Source: Vibrio diazotrophicus
GTDB taxonomy: Bacteria > Pseudomonadota > Gammaproteobacteria > Enterobacterales > Vibrionaceae
Assembly: GCF_038452265.1 (NCBI RefSeq)
Contig: NZ_CP151842.1
Span: forward strand, 1,984,001-2,048,000
Direction of reading: 5' to 3'
DNA: 64,000 nt
Both the position numbers and the translations under genes were made by a program. The notes beneath the pieces are model-generated. The model worked only from the letters and a program-made list of their open reading frames with translations, had not been told where the DNA came from and searched no databases. Positions 17,343-25,889 of the stretch are shown here, piece by piece. Positions within the stretch are counted from its first letter, which is position 1, and each line of letters begins with the position of its first letter.

Positions 17343-18317
17343 ATGTTTCTTAATCTCTCAGAATACACATCGCCCTTTAAGCTAAAGCGCAAAGGGATTA
17401 TGGGAATGAACAAGCGTAACCACGCTTATATTGGTCGCTACAACGACCGTTCTAAATACCCATTGGTGGATGACAAGCTAAAAACAAAGCTCATTGCTCA
17501 ACAAGCGGGTGCAACAGTACCAAAGCTAATTGGTGTGGTGAGTAACCAAGGTGACGTAAAGCATATCCATGAGATGGTCAAAGACTGGCCGGGATTTGTT
17601 ATCAAACCCGCTCGTGGTAGCGGCGGTAAAGGGATTCTGGTTATCACGTCACACAAAGATGGCGTGTATACCAAACCGTCCGGTTCAACCATCAACAAAG
17701 AAGACGTAGAACGCCATGTGAGTAACGCACTGGCTGGCTTGTTCTCTTTAGGTGGTAAGAATGACGTAGCAGTGGTTGAAAACCTGATTAAGTTTGATGA
17801 CTGTTTTGACGGCTTCAGTTACGAAGGCGTGCCTGATGTACGTATTATCGTATTTAAAGGCTACCCAGTAATGGCAATGATGCGTCTTTCCACATCCGCT
17901 TCTGACGGTAAAGCGAACTTGCACCAAGGTGCTGTTGGCGTGGGTATTGATATTGCGTCAGGTAAAGCGGTGCGTGCTGTTCAGTTCAACCGCCCTGTCA
18001 CACTTCACCCTGATACCGGTAAAGAGCTGAATACACTTCAGGTACCACACTGGCAACGCTTGTTAACTCTTGCGGCAAGTGCTTGGGAAATGACGGGCCT
18101 TGGCTATATGGGTACAGATATGGTGCTCGACAAAGAAGAAGGGCCTATGGTGTTAGAACTTAACGCCCGCCCCGGCCTAGCGATTCAAATCGCCAACGGT
18201 GCTGGTCTTCTGCCTCGTCTGCAACATATTGAAAGCCTCGGTACGCCGATGATTTACCCATCAGCAGAAGAGCGTGTTGCTTACGCTGCCAAACATTTTG
18301 GAGCCAAAGAAGAGTAA
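17343..18317 (+). CDS. ATP-grasp ligase, RimK / alpha-L-glutamate ligase-like
   Basis: A 324-residue ATP-grasp enzyme expected to form an amide bond between an amino acid and a carboxylate. Visible elements are the ATP-binding lysine and glycine loop in FVIKPARGSGGKGILVI, a second segment DVRIIVFKGYPVMAMMRLS, and the metal-binding acidic motif VLELNARPGLAIQIANGAG near the C-terminus. It is translationally coupled to the membrane protein and followed by a terminator. Substrate unknown; with the membrane protein and the secreted protease-like lipoprotein it forms a conserved peptide-ligase locus. Confidence 0.85.
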   Translation: MFLNLSEYTSPFKLKRKGIMGMNKRNHAYIGRYNDRSKYPLVDDKLKTKLIAQQAGATVPKLIGVVSNQGDVKHIHEMVKDWPGFVIKPARGSGGKGILVITSHKDGVYTKPSGSTINKEDVERHVSNALAGLFSLGGKNDVAVVENLIKFDDCFDGFSYEGVPDVRIIVFKGYPVMAMMRLSTSASDGKANLHQGAVGVGIDIASGKAVRAVQFNRPVTLHPDTGKELNTLQVPHWQRLLTLAASAWEMTGLGYMGTDMVLDKEEGPMVLELNARPGLAIQIANGAGLLPRLQHIESLGTPMIYPSAEERVAYAAKHFGAKEE

Positions 18318-18340
18318 ACACTCCCCTTCTCCTAAAACAC

Positions 18341-18370
18341 AAAGCCAGAGATTGATTCTCTGGCTTTTTT
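18341..18370 (+). terminator. Rho-independent terminator of the ATP-grasp operon
   Basis: A 10-bp stem (AAAGCCAGAG with CTCTGGCTTT), 7-nt loop and T-run follow the ligase stop. It also marks the last core-genome position before the A+T-rich island. Confidence 0.9.
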
Positions 18371-18388
18371 GTATGGGGAGTGGGTTTT

Positions 18389-18437
18389 GGACAGAAATGT
18401 TTCAGCCCGAATAGACTGAAACGAAGATGGACAGAAA
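18389..18437. repeat. Repeat cluster at the island edge
   Basis: Two direct copies of GGACAGAAA (18389-18397 and 18429-18437) flank a 7-bp inverted repeat GTTTCAG/CTGAAAC (18399-18405 and 18416-18422). It sits between the core ligase terminator and the helicase gene, where the A+T-rich island begins. It may be a boundary scar; the arms are short and this is not proven. Confidence 0.45.
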
Positions 18438-18529
18438 CAAGCTAGACTTTATAATCTAACTCGTGAGGTTTTAATTAGAAAACATAAGTCAAATTATTTT
18501 AGATAATTATTAATGTAAACGCATTAATT

Positions 18530-20659
18530 TTAATCGACTTTATCCCACAACTCAATTTGATTGAAAATAGATTCAATTCCATTCTTTATATCGGATATAT
18601 CATCCAAATATATCAGCCAGAGATTAGTTTCAGCCCTTGAACATGCTACATAGACCAAATTTTGAGTATTAATAATTTTGTCTCTTATATCTTCATCTCT
18701 TAGAGCTTCAATTCTAGACTTTTCATCACTACCTCTAAACTCGAAGAATTTTTTAAATTTATTTCGACCATGATTTCCAGAACCAAAACTATGCTCCATT
18801 ATTATAGCTACATTTTGATACTCTTCACCCTTTGTTCCGTGATAGGTATGGTATCGAATCTTTCCAGATTGCTCTTTTTTAATATACCTAACCCATCTTG
18901 ACCAAACTTCGATTGAAATATTTAGGACTTGATTTACCTTATCTATTTGTAAATCATTCAAGATATCGTCATCATGATCTCTAATAATCATCAAGTCTCT
19001 CAATCCACCTCTAACTAGTGAATCAATGCTTCCATAGTCAGAAATTTCATCTTGTTTAGCCCCTAGAAAACGTCTGACAAAGATATCTAAACAACTCGAA
19101 TGTGGGTTTGCCAAATGGTAATCTGATATTGCGGCCAAAAGTTCGCTAAGACTTATTGGATTTATTTCTTTAAGAACCTTCACAAAGCTGTGAGCATCAT
19201 AAAAACTAATGGAACGCCCCTTTTCACCAAAAAGGTCGTAGAAAGTGGTGCTGCTATCTTCTATTGACAAATAAGAACTAAGTAACTTGTAGATTACCCT
19301 TATTATAGGCTCTAGTTTCTCTAACTCATGTGCCAGCAATTTTGTATTTAGATCATCAAAGTATATATTTTCAGCTTCTCGAAATGACTCATAGACCTCA
19401 CCAAAACCGTTCATTTCTGCCATCAGCCTATTCGTCAAAACTAGACAATCAATTTCAGAATCTTTAACTAACGATGATTTAAACTCATTTACAAAGTTTT
19501 CAGCAATCGCTATCCTGCTAGTATCTGCATTTATGTTATTTACATAGTAAAAGCGAACATCACCATTCACCTTATCATCAAATATTGGCTCTTGTTCTAT
19601 TTGATCATTCCTAATAATGTTTGCAACATCTATTATTTGTTTCTGAGAACGTCGGTTGTACTTTTTATAAATAACCTCTACTTTAGGGTGAAGTGTATCT
19701 ATTTCAGAACCAACACCATCATCATAGATTGTCTGAGCAGTATCTCCAAAATAACCAACCAACCATTTCCTGTTATTTTCCTCAGAGTAGTCATGAAGAT
19801 TTTTCATTATTTTTATCACTAAAGGATGCGCATCCTGATATTCATCAACAAAAATAAATGGATATTTATCAATAATGATCCTTCGTAATATTGGATATTC
19901 ACTAACCATTCTTTCAGAATACTCAATTAAAGTGTCGTGACTGAATTTCATTTTGTCCAATCGGTCGGCATTAAATATGCTATCATATGATACGTGTGTA
20001 TATCCTTTTTCTTGGCTCTCTATTTTGTCAATGGCAGTTTCATATCGATCCTTTTTGTAAACTCTTTTCGCTACCTCTTTGAATTTTCCGTAATTTTCTT
20101 GCCACTTTTTAACAGCAGATTCCCCATAATATTCATGATACCCAGCATAAGCGGCCTTAAATTCTGCTGCTCTAGAATTTCTATTTCGGTAATACGTATT
20201 TTTACTTTCTTTAACTAGGTTTATATAACTATCTCTCTCATCTGGTAATAATGCATTAAAAATACCAAGCTTATTATCAGGGTCATTTTCTAGTTCATTA
20301 TCAACTTTTTCTAGTTCATTTTTTAATTTATCTAAATGTATAGATACAAGCTCAGGCTGATACCTCTGTATAATATCCCATAACATTTCGTGTATTGTTG
20401 AAACGATTACTAGTTCGGAGTTGCCAAGTCGCTCTTTGATCTCATTAACAGCTACATTTGTATATGTAATACAGATTATCTGTTGCTTATTTTTACTCAG
20501 TTTGGCAACTTGTGTTTTTAATAAGTACTTTAAACACTCAACCAATGCGTACGTCTTACCTGAACCTGCACCAGCACTAAACCTGAAGCTCTTACCTATT
20601 TCTACTACATCAAATATTGATTGTAGTAGTTGCTTCTCTTCCTCAATCCTATTACTCAT
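18530..20659 (-). CDS. UvrD-like helicase, GajB-like partner of the OLD nuclease
   Basis: A 709-residue superfamily 1 helicase. Walker A is FSAGAGSGKTYAL (28-39), motif Ia ITYTNVAVNEIKERL, motif II FVDEYQDAHP (271-279), motif III FGDTAQTIY (about 304-312). The C-terminal motifs are YHGTKGEEYQNVAIIMEHS and YVACSRAETNLWLI. Its ATG abuts the stop of the OLD-family gene (TAA-ATG, no gap), so the two are made together. A UvrD-type helicase after an OLD nuclease is the Gabija arrangement, in which GajB joins the GajA complex. It is longer than the Bacillus GajB (about 490 residues). Low G+C and many AAA/AAT/TTA codons contrast with neighbours, suggesting transfer. Confidence 0.8.
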   Translation of the reverse strand: MSNRIEEEKQLLQSIFDVVEIGKSFRFSAGAGSGKTYALVECLKYLLKTQVAKLSKNKQQIICITYTNVAVNEIKERLGNSELVIVSTIHEMLWDIIQRYQPELVSIHLDKLKNELEKVDNELENDPDNKLGIFNALLPDERDSYINLVKESKNTYYRNRNSRAAEFKAAYAGYHEYYGESAVKKWQENYGKFKEVAKRVYKKDRYETAIDKIESQEKGYTHVSYDSIFNADRLDKMKFSHDTLIEYSERMVSEYPILRRIIIDKYPFIFVDEYQDAHPLVIKIMKNLHDYSEENNRKWLVGYFGDTAQTIYDDGVGSEIDTLHPKVEVIYKKYNRRSQKQIIDVANIIRNDQIEQEPIFDDKVNGDVRFYYVNNINADTSRIAIAENFVNEFKSSLVKDSEIDCLVLTNRLMAEMNGFGEVYESFREAENIYFDDLNTKLLAHELEKLEPIIRVIYKLLSSYLSIEDSSTTFYDLFGEKGRSISFYDAHSFVKVLKEINPISLSELLAAISDYHLANPHSSCLDIFVRRFLGAKQDEISDYGSIDSLVRGGLRDLMIIRDHDDDILNDLQIDKVNQVLNISIEVWSRWVRYIKKEQSGKIRYHTYHGTKGEEYQNVAIIMEHSFGSGNHGRNKFKKFFEFRGSDEKSRIEALRDEDIRDKIINTQNLVYVACSRAETNLWLIYLDDISDIKNGIESIFNQIELWDKVD

Positions 20660-22900
20660 TTACTCATCTCCATTTTTCATTGATGTACTAGAGGTGAGTG
20701 TTTCCTTCATCCAATTAAATCCATCTTGAATGTACTGTGGTAATACTGGTGTAGGCTTTTCTTCAGAAATTATACATCTGTATAATAACTCACTTGAAAA
20801 ATCGCTTTTACTCTTAGAGAGCTTTCTTTGAATTTCATAAGATTTAGATATTAAATTGTCCAAAGACTCAGAACCCTGCGATCCCACAATTGTGTTATAG
20901 ATCGCCGGTTTACAAGTTCTAAGAGTTTCATTTAGAATTTCGTTATTATAATTTGTTAATATAAATGCCTCTTCCAAGCTTGTGGCATAAAAATTATTAA
21001 TTTTATCTTTTTGGAAAACCACATGAAGATTTTCATCTGTATAGTAGATAAGATTTTCTAAAGAATCACTTGATTCATTCTCAGTCGTTTCCCCATCTTC
21101 CAAATCTTCTTCTTTTTGTAACTTTTTGAATGAAATTATAGTGGAATTTGTTGTTATAAGTTTATCCAAGCTTGATATTTGAGTGTACTCTTTCACACTC
21201 TGAGTATCACTTTCACCTTTTTTGTGCCCACAATAATCACAATTATCATCATCTTTACTATGCTTAATGTTCTTTTGACAAGCTTTCCTTTTTATATCAA
21301 GATCAGTAATAATCAAACAAGGCACTTTTAATGATTTTGCTAGAGGCAAATAAACTTTACCATGAGCTCCATTTATATTGAAAATTGACACATAAGAGTT
21401 CTTCAAGACGTCATCATTATCTATATAGTATTGAAGTAACGCTTCTTCAGTAGCTCCTTCAACAAATATTATAGCATCGGAGAAAAAGAGTTCAGAAACT
21501 TTATATTTTATGTGTTTCTTTATGAACTTTAATTCGTCACTTTCTTTACCATGGTGACCAGACACAACAGAGTCATTCAGGTTGATAACATTTGCCGCTT
21601 TATCCAATACAGTCAAGTAGTTAATGTTGTCAAAAGAATTACTACTATGAATCTTGCTATTAACTATGTGTGATGAGTGTGTTGTTATGGCAATTTGACA
21701 GTTTAGCACCTTCTTGTCATCTGAGTTTTTATTCGCGATATCTAGTGCATGTTGAACTGCATTATCTATTCGATTGATAAAAAACTCCTGCATTTGAGGG
21801 TGCATAAAAGCTTCAGGTTCTTCAATAAACAGGAGGTTAATTGTACTATTGTAACTGTCTTTCTTATAGCTATCTACGTAATGAATTATCTCACCAATAA
21901 TGTTTAGGAGGTTTATATAACCTAAACCAAATTGACTTTCAGGAATATAATCACCATTATCAGAAAAATTATACTTAATGAGATTTCTCACTAAACTATC
22001 ATAGGTAACATTACCTTTCAGGTCTAAGTCAACATGACTTTTGTGTTCAATCTTTCTTAGCACAGATGATACATTATTGCTTTTACTTTCTATTGATGTT
22101 GTTAATGTTTCATTAATGTTCTTTATTTCTTTTTCTAGGTTGCTCTTTCCAACTTCATCACTCTCAAACTGAAAACCAACTATTTTATTAAATACATCTG
22201 TAAGAATCCCATCTTTCAAATGTCTATTAGCTTTAATTTCTCTAAGGTTTATCAATTCTTTAAGAGAAAATCTTTTAGCTTCGAATCCGCGACTGTCATA
22301 GTACTTAATTTTAAATAACTTAATCTCTTCATTTAGCTCAAGAAAGTCTGAGGATTGCTCTAACAAATCATATAGCAAAGTAATGCTTTCATTTCGTGGT
22401 AAATTTTCATCTTTAACATATTTAACGAAATTACCTATAGCTTCCTCAAATGCCGTTGCTTCCGAAACTTCTACTTTAATAGTTATTTTTACACTACTTA
22501 ATCCAGATCCATTGACACTTGCAAACTCTAGTAAGTTTGTCATTAGATCACTTTTATCCATATCAACTTTAGCTACAAGTTGAAATTTTAATTCCGGTAG
22601 AGGAATAGGTTCGATACTCTCAGAGAGGTATTTATCATGTAATTCTGATATGTAATCCACATTAAAGTCTGTTGACTTGGGCTGACTATTCTCACATAAA
22701 AGCCTTAAAGCATTGGCTATCGTGGTCTTTCCCGCATTGTTCTTCCCTATGATTAGCGTAGTAGAAGGCCCTATAACAGACATGCTATCATCCTCACTAG
22801 CATCTATTGTCCCTATGTTGCTTGGCTCTACAAAGTTAATTACATTGTTTTTGTTTCGGAACTTTCTATAGTTTTCAATAGTCAGGCTTTCTAAGTACAC
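20660..22900 (-). CDS. OLD-family ATPase with TOPRIM nuclease domain, GajA-like
   Basis: A 746-residue protein. The ABC-type ATPase has Walker A IIGKNNAGKTT (50-60), a long helical region, the signature FGLGYIN (324-330), Walker B LLFIEEPEAFMHP (356-368) and the H-loop ITTHSSHIV (405-413). The TOPRIM domain has its acidic residue in FVEGATEE (E481) and TDLD (D533, D535). Soon after that comes a cysteine-rich insert (C541, C554, C557, H559) that could bind zinc. Start is GTG after GGGAG. With the helicase it forms a Gabija-like, class 2 OLD pair: a defence system cutting phage DNA. Bacillus GajA is about 580 residues, so this is an enlarged relative. Confidence 0.8.
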   Translation of the reverse strand: MYLESLTIENYRKFRNKNNVINFVEPSNIGTIDASEDDSMSVIGPSTTLIIGKNNAGKTTIANALRLLCENSQPKSTDFNVDYISELHDKYLSESIEPIPLPELKFQLVAKVDMDKSDLMTNLLEFASVNGSGLSSVKITIKVEVSEATAFEEAIGNFVKYVKDENLPRNESITLLYDLLEQSSDFLELNEEIKLFKIKYYDSRGFEAKRFSLKELINLREIKANRHLKDGILTDVFNKIVGFQFESDEVGKSNLEKEIKNINETLTTSIESKSNNVSSVLRKIEHKSHVDLDLKGNVTYDSLVRNLIKYNFSDNGDYIPESQFGLGYINLLNIIGEIIHYVDSYKKDSYNSTINLLFIEEPEAFMHPQMQEFFINRIDNAVQHALDIANKNSDDKKVLNCQIAITTHSSHIVNSKIHSSNSFDNINYLTVLDKAANVINLNDSVVSGHHGKESDELKFIKKHIKYKVSELFFSDAIIFVEGATEEALLQYYIDNDDVLKNSYVSIFNINGAHGKVYLPLAKSLKVPCLIITDLDIKRKACQKNIKHSKDDDNCDYCGHKKGESDTQSVKEYTQISSLDKLITTNSTIISFKKLQKEEDLEDGETTENESSDSLENLIYYTDENLHVVFQKDKINNFYATSLEEAFILTNYNNEILNETLRTCKPAIYNTIVGSQGSESLDNLISKSYEIQRKLSKSKSDFSSELLYRCIISEEKPTPVLPQYIQDGFNWMKETLTSSTSMKNGDE

Positions 22901-22964
22901 GGTGTCTCCCTGTAATATTCATAATTCCATCCCCCATAAAAACTAATGGAGTCAAAATTCATAT

Positions 22965-23069
22965 TCACTCAGTATCATTTATATCGAATGGTAAAGGAAA
23001 AGGCTTTGCTTTGGCACACAGTTCTCGTAGTTCATTTGAATTACTCGCATACCATTCGAAGCCACTGGG
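22965..23069 (-). pseudogene. Possible gene remnant (34 codons, no start)
   Basis: An open stretch between in-frame stops translates to a peptide that ends in LRELCAKAKPFPLPFDINDTE and looks protein-like. It has no start codon or ribosome-binding site. It lies in the gap upstream of the OLD nuclease, on the same strand. It could be chance, and I do not recognise a family. Confidence 0.25.
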
Positions 23070-23105
23070 TTAAATCATTACTTTTTGTATATCAAAACTA
23101 GCTGA

Positions 23106-23291
23106 TTATCTGTGGCGTATATAGAGACGTAACAGGCTTCGGTGCATTTTCGAGTTAGATTGTGCCAACTCTAACAGTTCGAGAACAGTGTACCCCTGAT
23201 GTTTTAAGGCGTTTTGCAAAATTGGCGAAATTAGTACTGTTTCATCGTAATGAATAGATTCGATGTATATTTCACTAATCTCAATAGGGAT
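23106..23291 (-). pseudogene. Possible truncated gene, C-terminal remnant (61 codons)
   Basis: An open frame of 61 codons has no ATG, GTG or TTG near its upstream stop, so it looks like the surviving end of a larger gene. Its composition is protein-like, with an amphipathic helical pattern (ILQNALKHQGYTVLELLELA) and a basic end (LLRLYIRHR). It shares strand and setting with the defence genes. I do not recognise the family. Confidence 0.35.
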
Positions 23292-23398
23292 TTATCAATG
23301 GTGTGAGATAGGTATGCACCGAGCTACTGTTCTCTCTCAAATGCAGTGATATGATGATTTTACTGTTTTCAGACATTGTAGATGAGTTGACTTAAAGC

Positions 23399-24682
23399 AT
23401 GGAAAGCAAAAGTAACTACGACCATTTGGTCCATATCAAAAGCCACGACGAATTAGCTTTGTATGAACTCATTCCTAATGTGGTGTGGTTTTTTGACCTC
23501 GATAAACATGGTTGGTGGTGGGGAAATCAAGCCGCCGTCGACTTTTGGGGATTAGAGAATGTTCAACAACTTATTGATAAAGACCTCTCTGGTGACACTC
23601 AAGGCGCAAAGGATAGAACGGCGCAGACATTTGAGCTGGCGGCTAAAAATGGTCTGACGATAGATCCATGGACAACCTACCCTAACGGAAAACCCAAAAC
23701 TCTCTTTATGATGCACAGAGCTGTGTTATTGGGGCCTGAAAAGCATCGTGGAATCATCGCTTTTATTAACGAAAAAGTGGAACTGGGTCAGCAGCCCGAA
23801 AACTTATTGTTGGTAGAAGCGATGCGTTATACACGAGTCGCTGCTACCACCTTTACTGACGCTGGCGAGATCGTAATTGAAAATCCAGCCGCCACAGAAA
23901 CTTATGCCCATTTAAACAGCAAACCAATACCCGAAGGACAGAGTGTGTTCGTGGCGCGTTTTGCTTCTCCTGAACAGGGACGAGAATGTCTGGCGAAAGC
24001 AATCGAGGAAAAAGGTGGTCGTTGGGATTACATTATGCGCACGGCCGAAGGTGATCGTCAGCATTCACTTGATATTAGACGCACTCGCCACCCTTTAACC
24101 GGAGAGTTTTTGTTGCTGGTGGTTGAGTATGATGTGACCGAACTTTATGATGCATTGGCGGAACTAGAACAGGCACATGAAAACTTACACCATATCGCCA
24201 TGACCGATACTTTGACTCAAGTTTCTAGCCTGCATCATATGCAAAAAGCCGCAAAGCAGTTTTTGAACGATGCCACGATACATGGTGAAAGTGTGCGAGC
24301 ACTGTTTATCGACCTTGATGGTTTTAAGCAAATCAATGATAAACATGGCCATGATATTGGGGATGAAGTACTAAAAATTGTTGCACAGCGTATTAAGTCT
24401 GTAATTCGCCAATCGGATATTTTGGCTCGTGTCGGTGGTGATGAGTTTGTGATACTGCAACTCGGTGCCAACGATACAGAGAGCATTGCTAAGCGTACCC
24501 TGAGTAGTTTAGCTGAGCCTATTTCGCTGCCTAGTGGAATGGTTAAGGTGAATGCCAGCATCGGTATCGCTTCATATCCGGAAGATGCTGATAACCTGAA
24601 AGATCTACTGAAGATTGCAGATGATGCGATGTATAAGGTGAAGAAATCAGGCAAAAATGCCTTCTCGTTTGCAAAGTGTTAG
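23399..24682 (+). CDS. Diguanylate cyclase with N-terminal PAS-like sensor
   Basis: A 427-residue cytoplasmic protein expected to make cyclic di-GMP from two GTP. The N-terminal region (about 20-130) is PAS-like (LIPNVVWFFDLDKHGWWWGNQAA) and a second sensory segment follows (about 140-255). A short helix leads to a complete GGDEF domain with motif GGDEF at 346-350. The RxxD product-inhibition site (RQSD) lies five residues upstream, so both activity and feedback inhibition look intact. No membrane segment. A single gene; the sensed ligand is unknown. Confidence 0.9.
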   Translation: MESKSNYDHLVHIKSHDELALYELIPNVVWFFDLDKHGWWWGNQAAVDFWGLENVQQLIDKDLSGDTQGAKDRTAQTFELAAKNGLTIDPWTTYPNGKPKTLFMMHRAVLLGPEKHRGIIAFINEKVELGQQPENLLLVEAMRYTRVAATTFTDAGEIVIENPAATETYAHLNSKPIPEGQSVFVARFASPEQGRECLAKAIEEKGGRWDYIMRTAEGDRQHSLDIRRTRHPLTGEFLLLVVEYDVTELYDALAELEQAHENLHHIAMTDTLTQVSSLHHMQKAAKQFLNDATIHGESVRALFIDLDGFKQINDKHGHDIGDEVLKIVAQRIKSVIRQSDILARVGGDEFVILQLGANDTESIAKRTLSSLAEPISLPSGMVKVNASIGIASYPEDADNLKDLLKIADDAMYKVKKSGKNAFSFAKC

Positions 24683-24827
24683 GGCTTAATTTTTAAGCGA
24701 TATTCGGACTATCAAGCATATCTAGCCCCGTAAGCTTGTTTACCGCTTTGTGCATGATGCAAGTGCTCCGCACAAGAGGTTTTGGAGACTACGTTAAGTA
24801 AGCAAAATCACAAGCTGGGTGAACGAT

Positions 24828-24850
24828 AAAGGCGGAAACATTCCGCCTTT
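24828..24850. terminator. Bidirectional terminator between GGDEF gene and EamA exporter
   Basis: A perfect 10-bp stem, AAAGGCGGAA with TTCCGCCTTT, around a 3-nt loop lies between the convergent genes. Confidence 0.8.
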
Positions 24851-24875
24851 ATAATTGAAATGTTTGTGTTCCCAC

Positions 24876-25805
24876 CTAAGATTCTGAGCAGGTTTTAGAT
24901 TCGCGTTTAAACAGAGAAATACGTGGTAGTAATAAGCCTGTAATAACGACGGCAATACCAAGCAGTTGTAATTCTGTCACCGCCTGACCGAGCATATACG
25001 AGGTCAACACAGAGAAGATGGGTACAAAGTTGAAAAACAGTGCCGCATTGGCAGAGCCTAAGTGTCGCACACCGTTTAGCCACAGCAGATAGCCAGCCAC
25101 GGTGCCAAATACCCCTATATACAATACTTCTGATATACCCAACACAGAGCTATTCCATAACTCGGCAAATGGATGCACCTCTGGTGTTACCAAACACATC
25201 ACACCAATAACTGCAGCCCCACTTAACATGCCTACGAAGGTATAAGGGATCACTGGCATCCAACGACTGATGCCTTGGCTGAAGTACGTGTAGAAACTCC
25301 AAGCCAGCATTCCGAAGAATATCAGCTTATCGCCGTGGTTGATTTGCATTGAAAACAGCGCCTCAAAATGTCCGTTGGTGATCACCATCAGAACACCCGT
25401 CAAACTGACCAGCAGGCTAAAACACTGCATAGCAGACGGCAGCGTTCGCAACGCAACACAGGCGATAAGAGAGGTCATCAAAGGACTAAGCGCCATAATT
25501 AATGAACCGTTAGTGGCATTAGTAGAAGCTAAGCCTGTAAACAAACCGAGGTTCAAGCCCCCTATTCCCACGGCGCTGACGGCGATAACCCAAACCCATT
25601 GATTCGAACTCAAGTTCAATTTGGGTATACGCACAGCTTTGAGATACACAGCCAGACACAAGGCCGCAATAACGAAGCGCCAGAACACCAAAGTAAGAGC
25701 ATGAACTTCCTCTAAAACGTGTTTGCCAATTGGAAAGCAACTACCCCAAAAGAAGGTACAGATAATAAGAAGGATCACTGCTTTCATCGTTGAATCAGAT
25801 TTCAT
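24876..25805 (-). CDS. EamA-family (DMT) transporter
   Basis: A 309-residue inner-membrane protein with ten predicted helices arranged as two EamA repeats; the N-terminal repeat contains FFWGSCFPIGKHVLEE and FWRFVIAALCL. Family members export amino acids or other small metabolites; the substrate here is unknown. The ATG at 25805 has GGAG at 5-bp spacing; a GTG two codons earlier is also in frame. It is divergent from a LysR regulator that probably controls it. Confidence 0.88.
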   Translation of the reverse strand: MKSDSTMKAVILLIICTFFWGSCFPIGKHVLEEVHALTLVFWRFVIAALCLAVYLKAVRIPKLNLSSNQWVWVIAVSAVGIGGLNLGLFTGLASTNATNGSLIMALSPLMTSLIACVALRTLPSAMQCFSLLVSLTGVLMVITNGHFEALFSMQINHGDKLIFFGMLAWSFYTYFSQGISRWMPVIPYTFVGMLSGAAVIGVMCLVTPEVHPFAELWNSSVLGISEVLYIGVFGTVAGYLLWLNGVRHLGSANAALFFNFVPIFSVLTSYMLGQAVTELQLLGIAVVITGLLLPRISLFKRESKTCSES

Positions 25806-25889
25806 CGTCACTCCAGATGACTTGTCAAAATGTATTCCTTAGTGTATTGATTTCAATAGTTGGATAAACAAGCAATAACAAGACGGTAA

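Larger units (their letters stand above)
22901..23398. other. Gap between the Gabija-like genes and the GGDEF gene
   Basis: This 498-bp region should hold promoters for two divergent genes. Apart from the two decayed frames described separately I see no terminator, repeat or RNA structure. The transition in base composition back to core genome occurs within it. Confidence 0.5.

Noticed and set aside
18530..22900. Interpretation as a RecBCD-like or AddAB repair pair
   Set aside because: The larger protein has the ABC-ATPase plus TOPRIM layout of OLD nucleases, not a second helicase or RecB-type nuclease.
24235..24654. 139-codon open frame antisense to the GGDEF domain
   Set aside because: It is a Ser/Arg-rich shadow of a strongly supported gene on the other strand.
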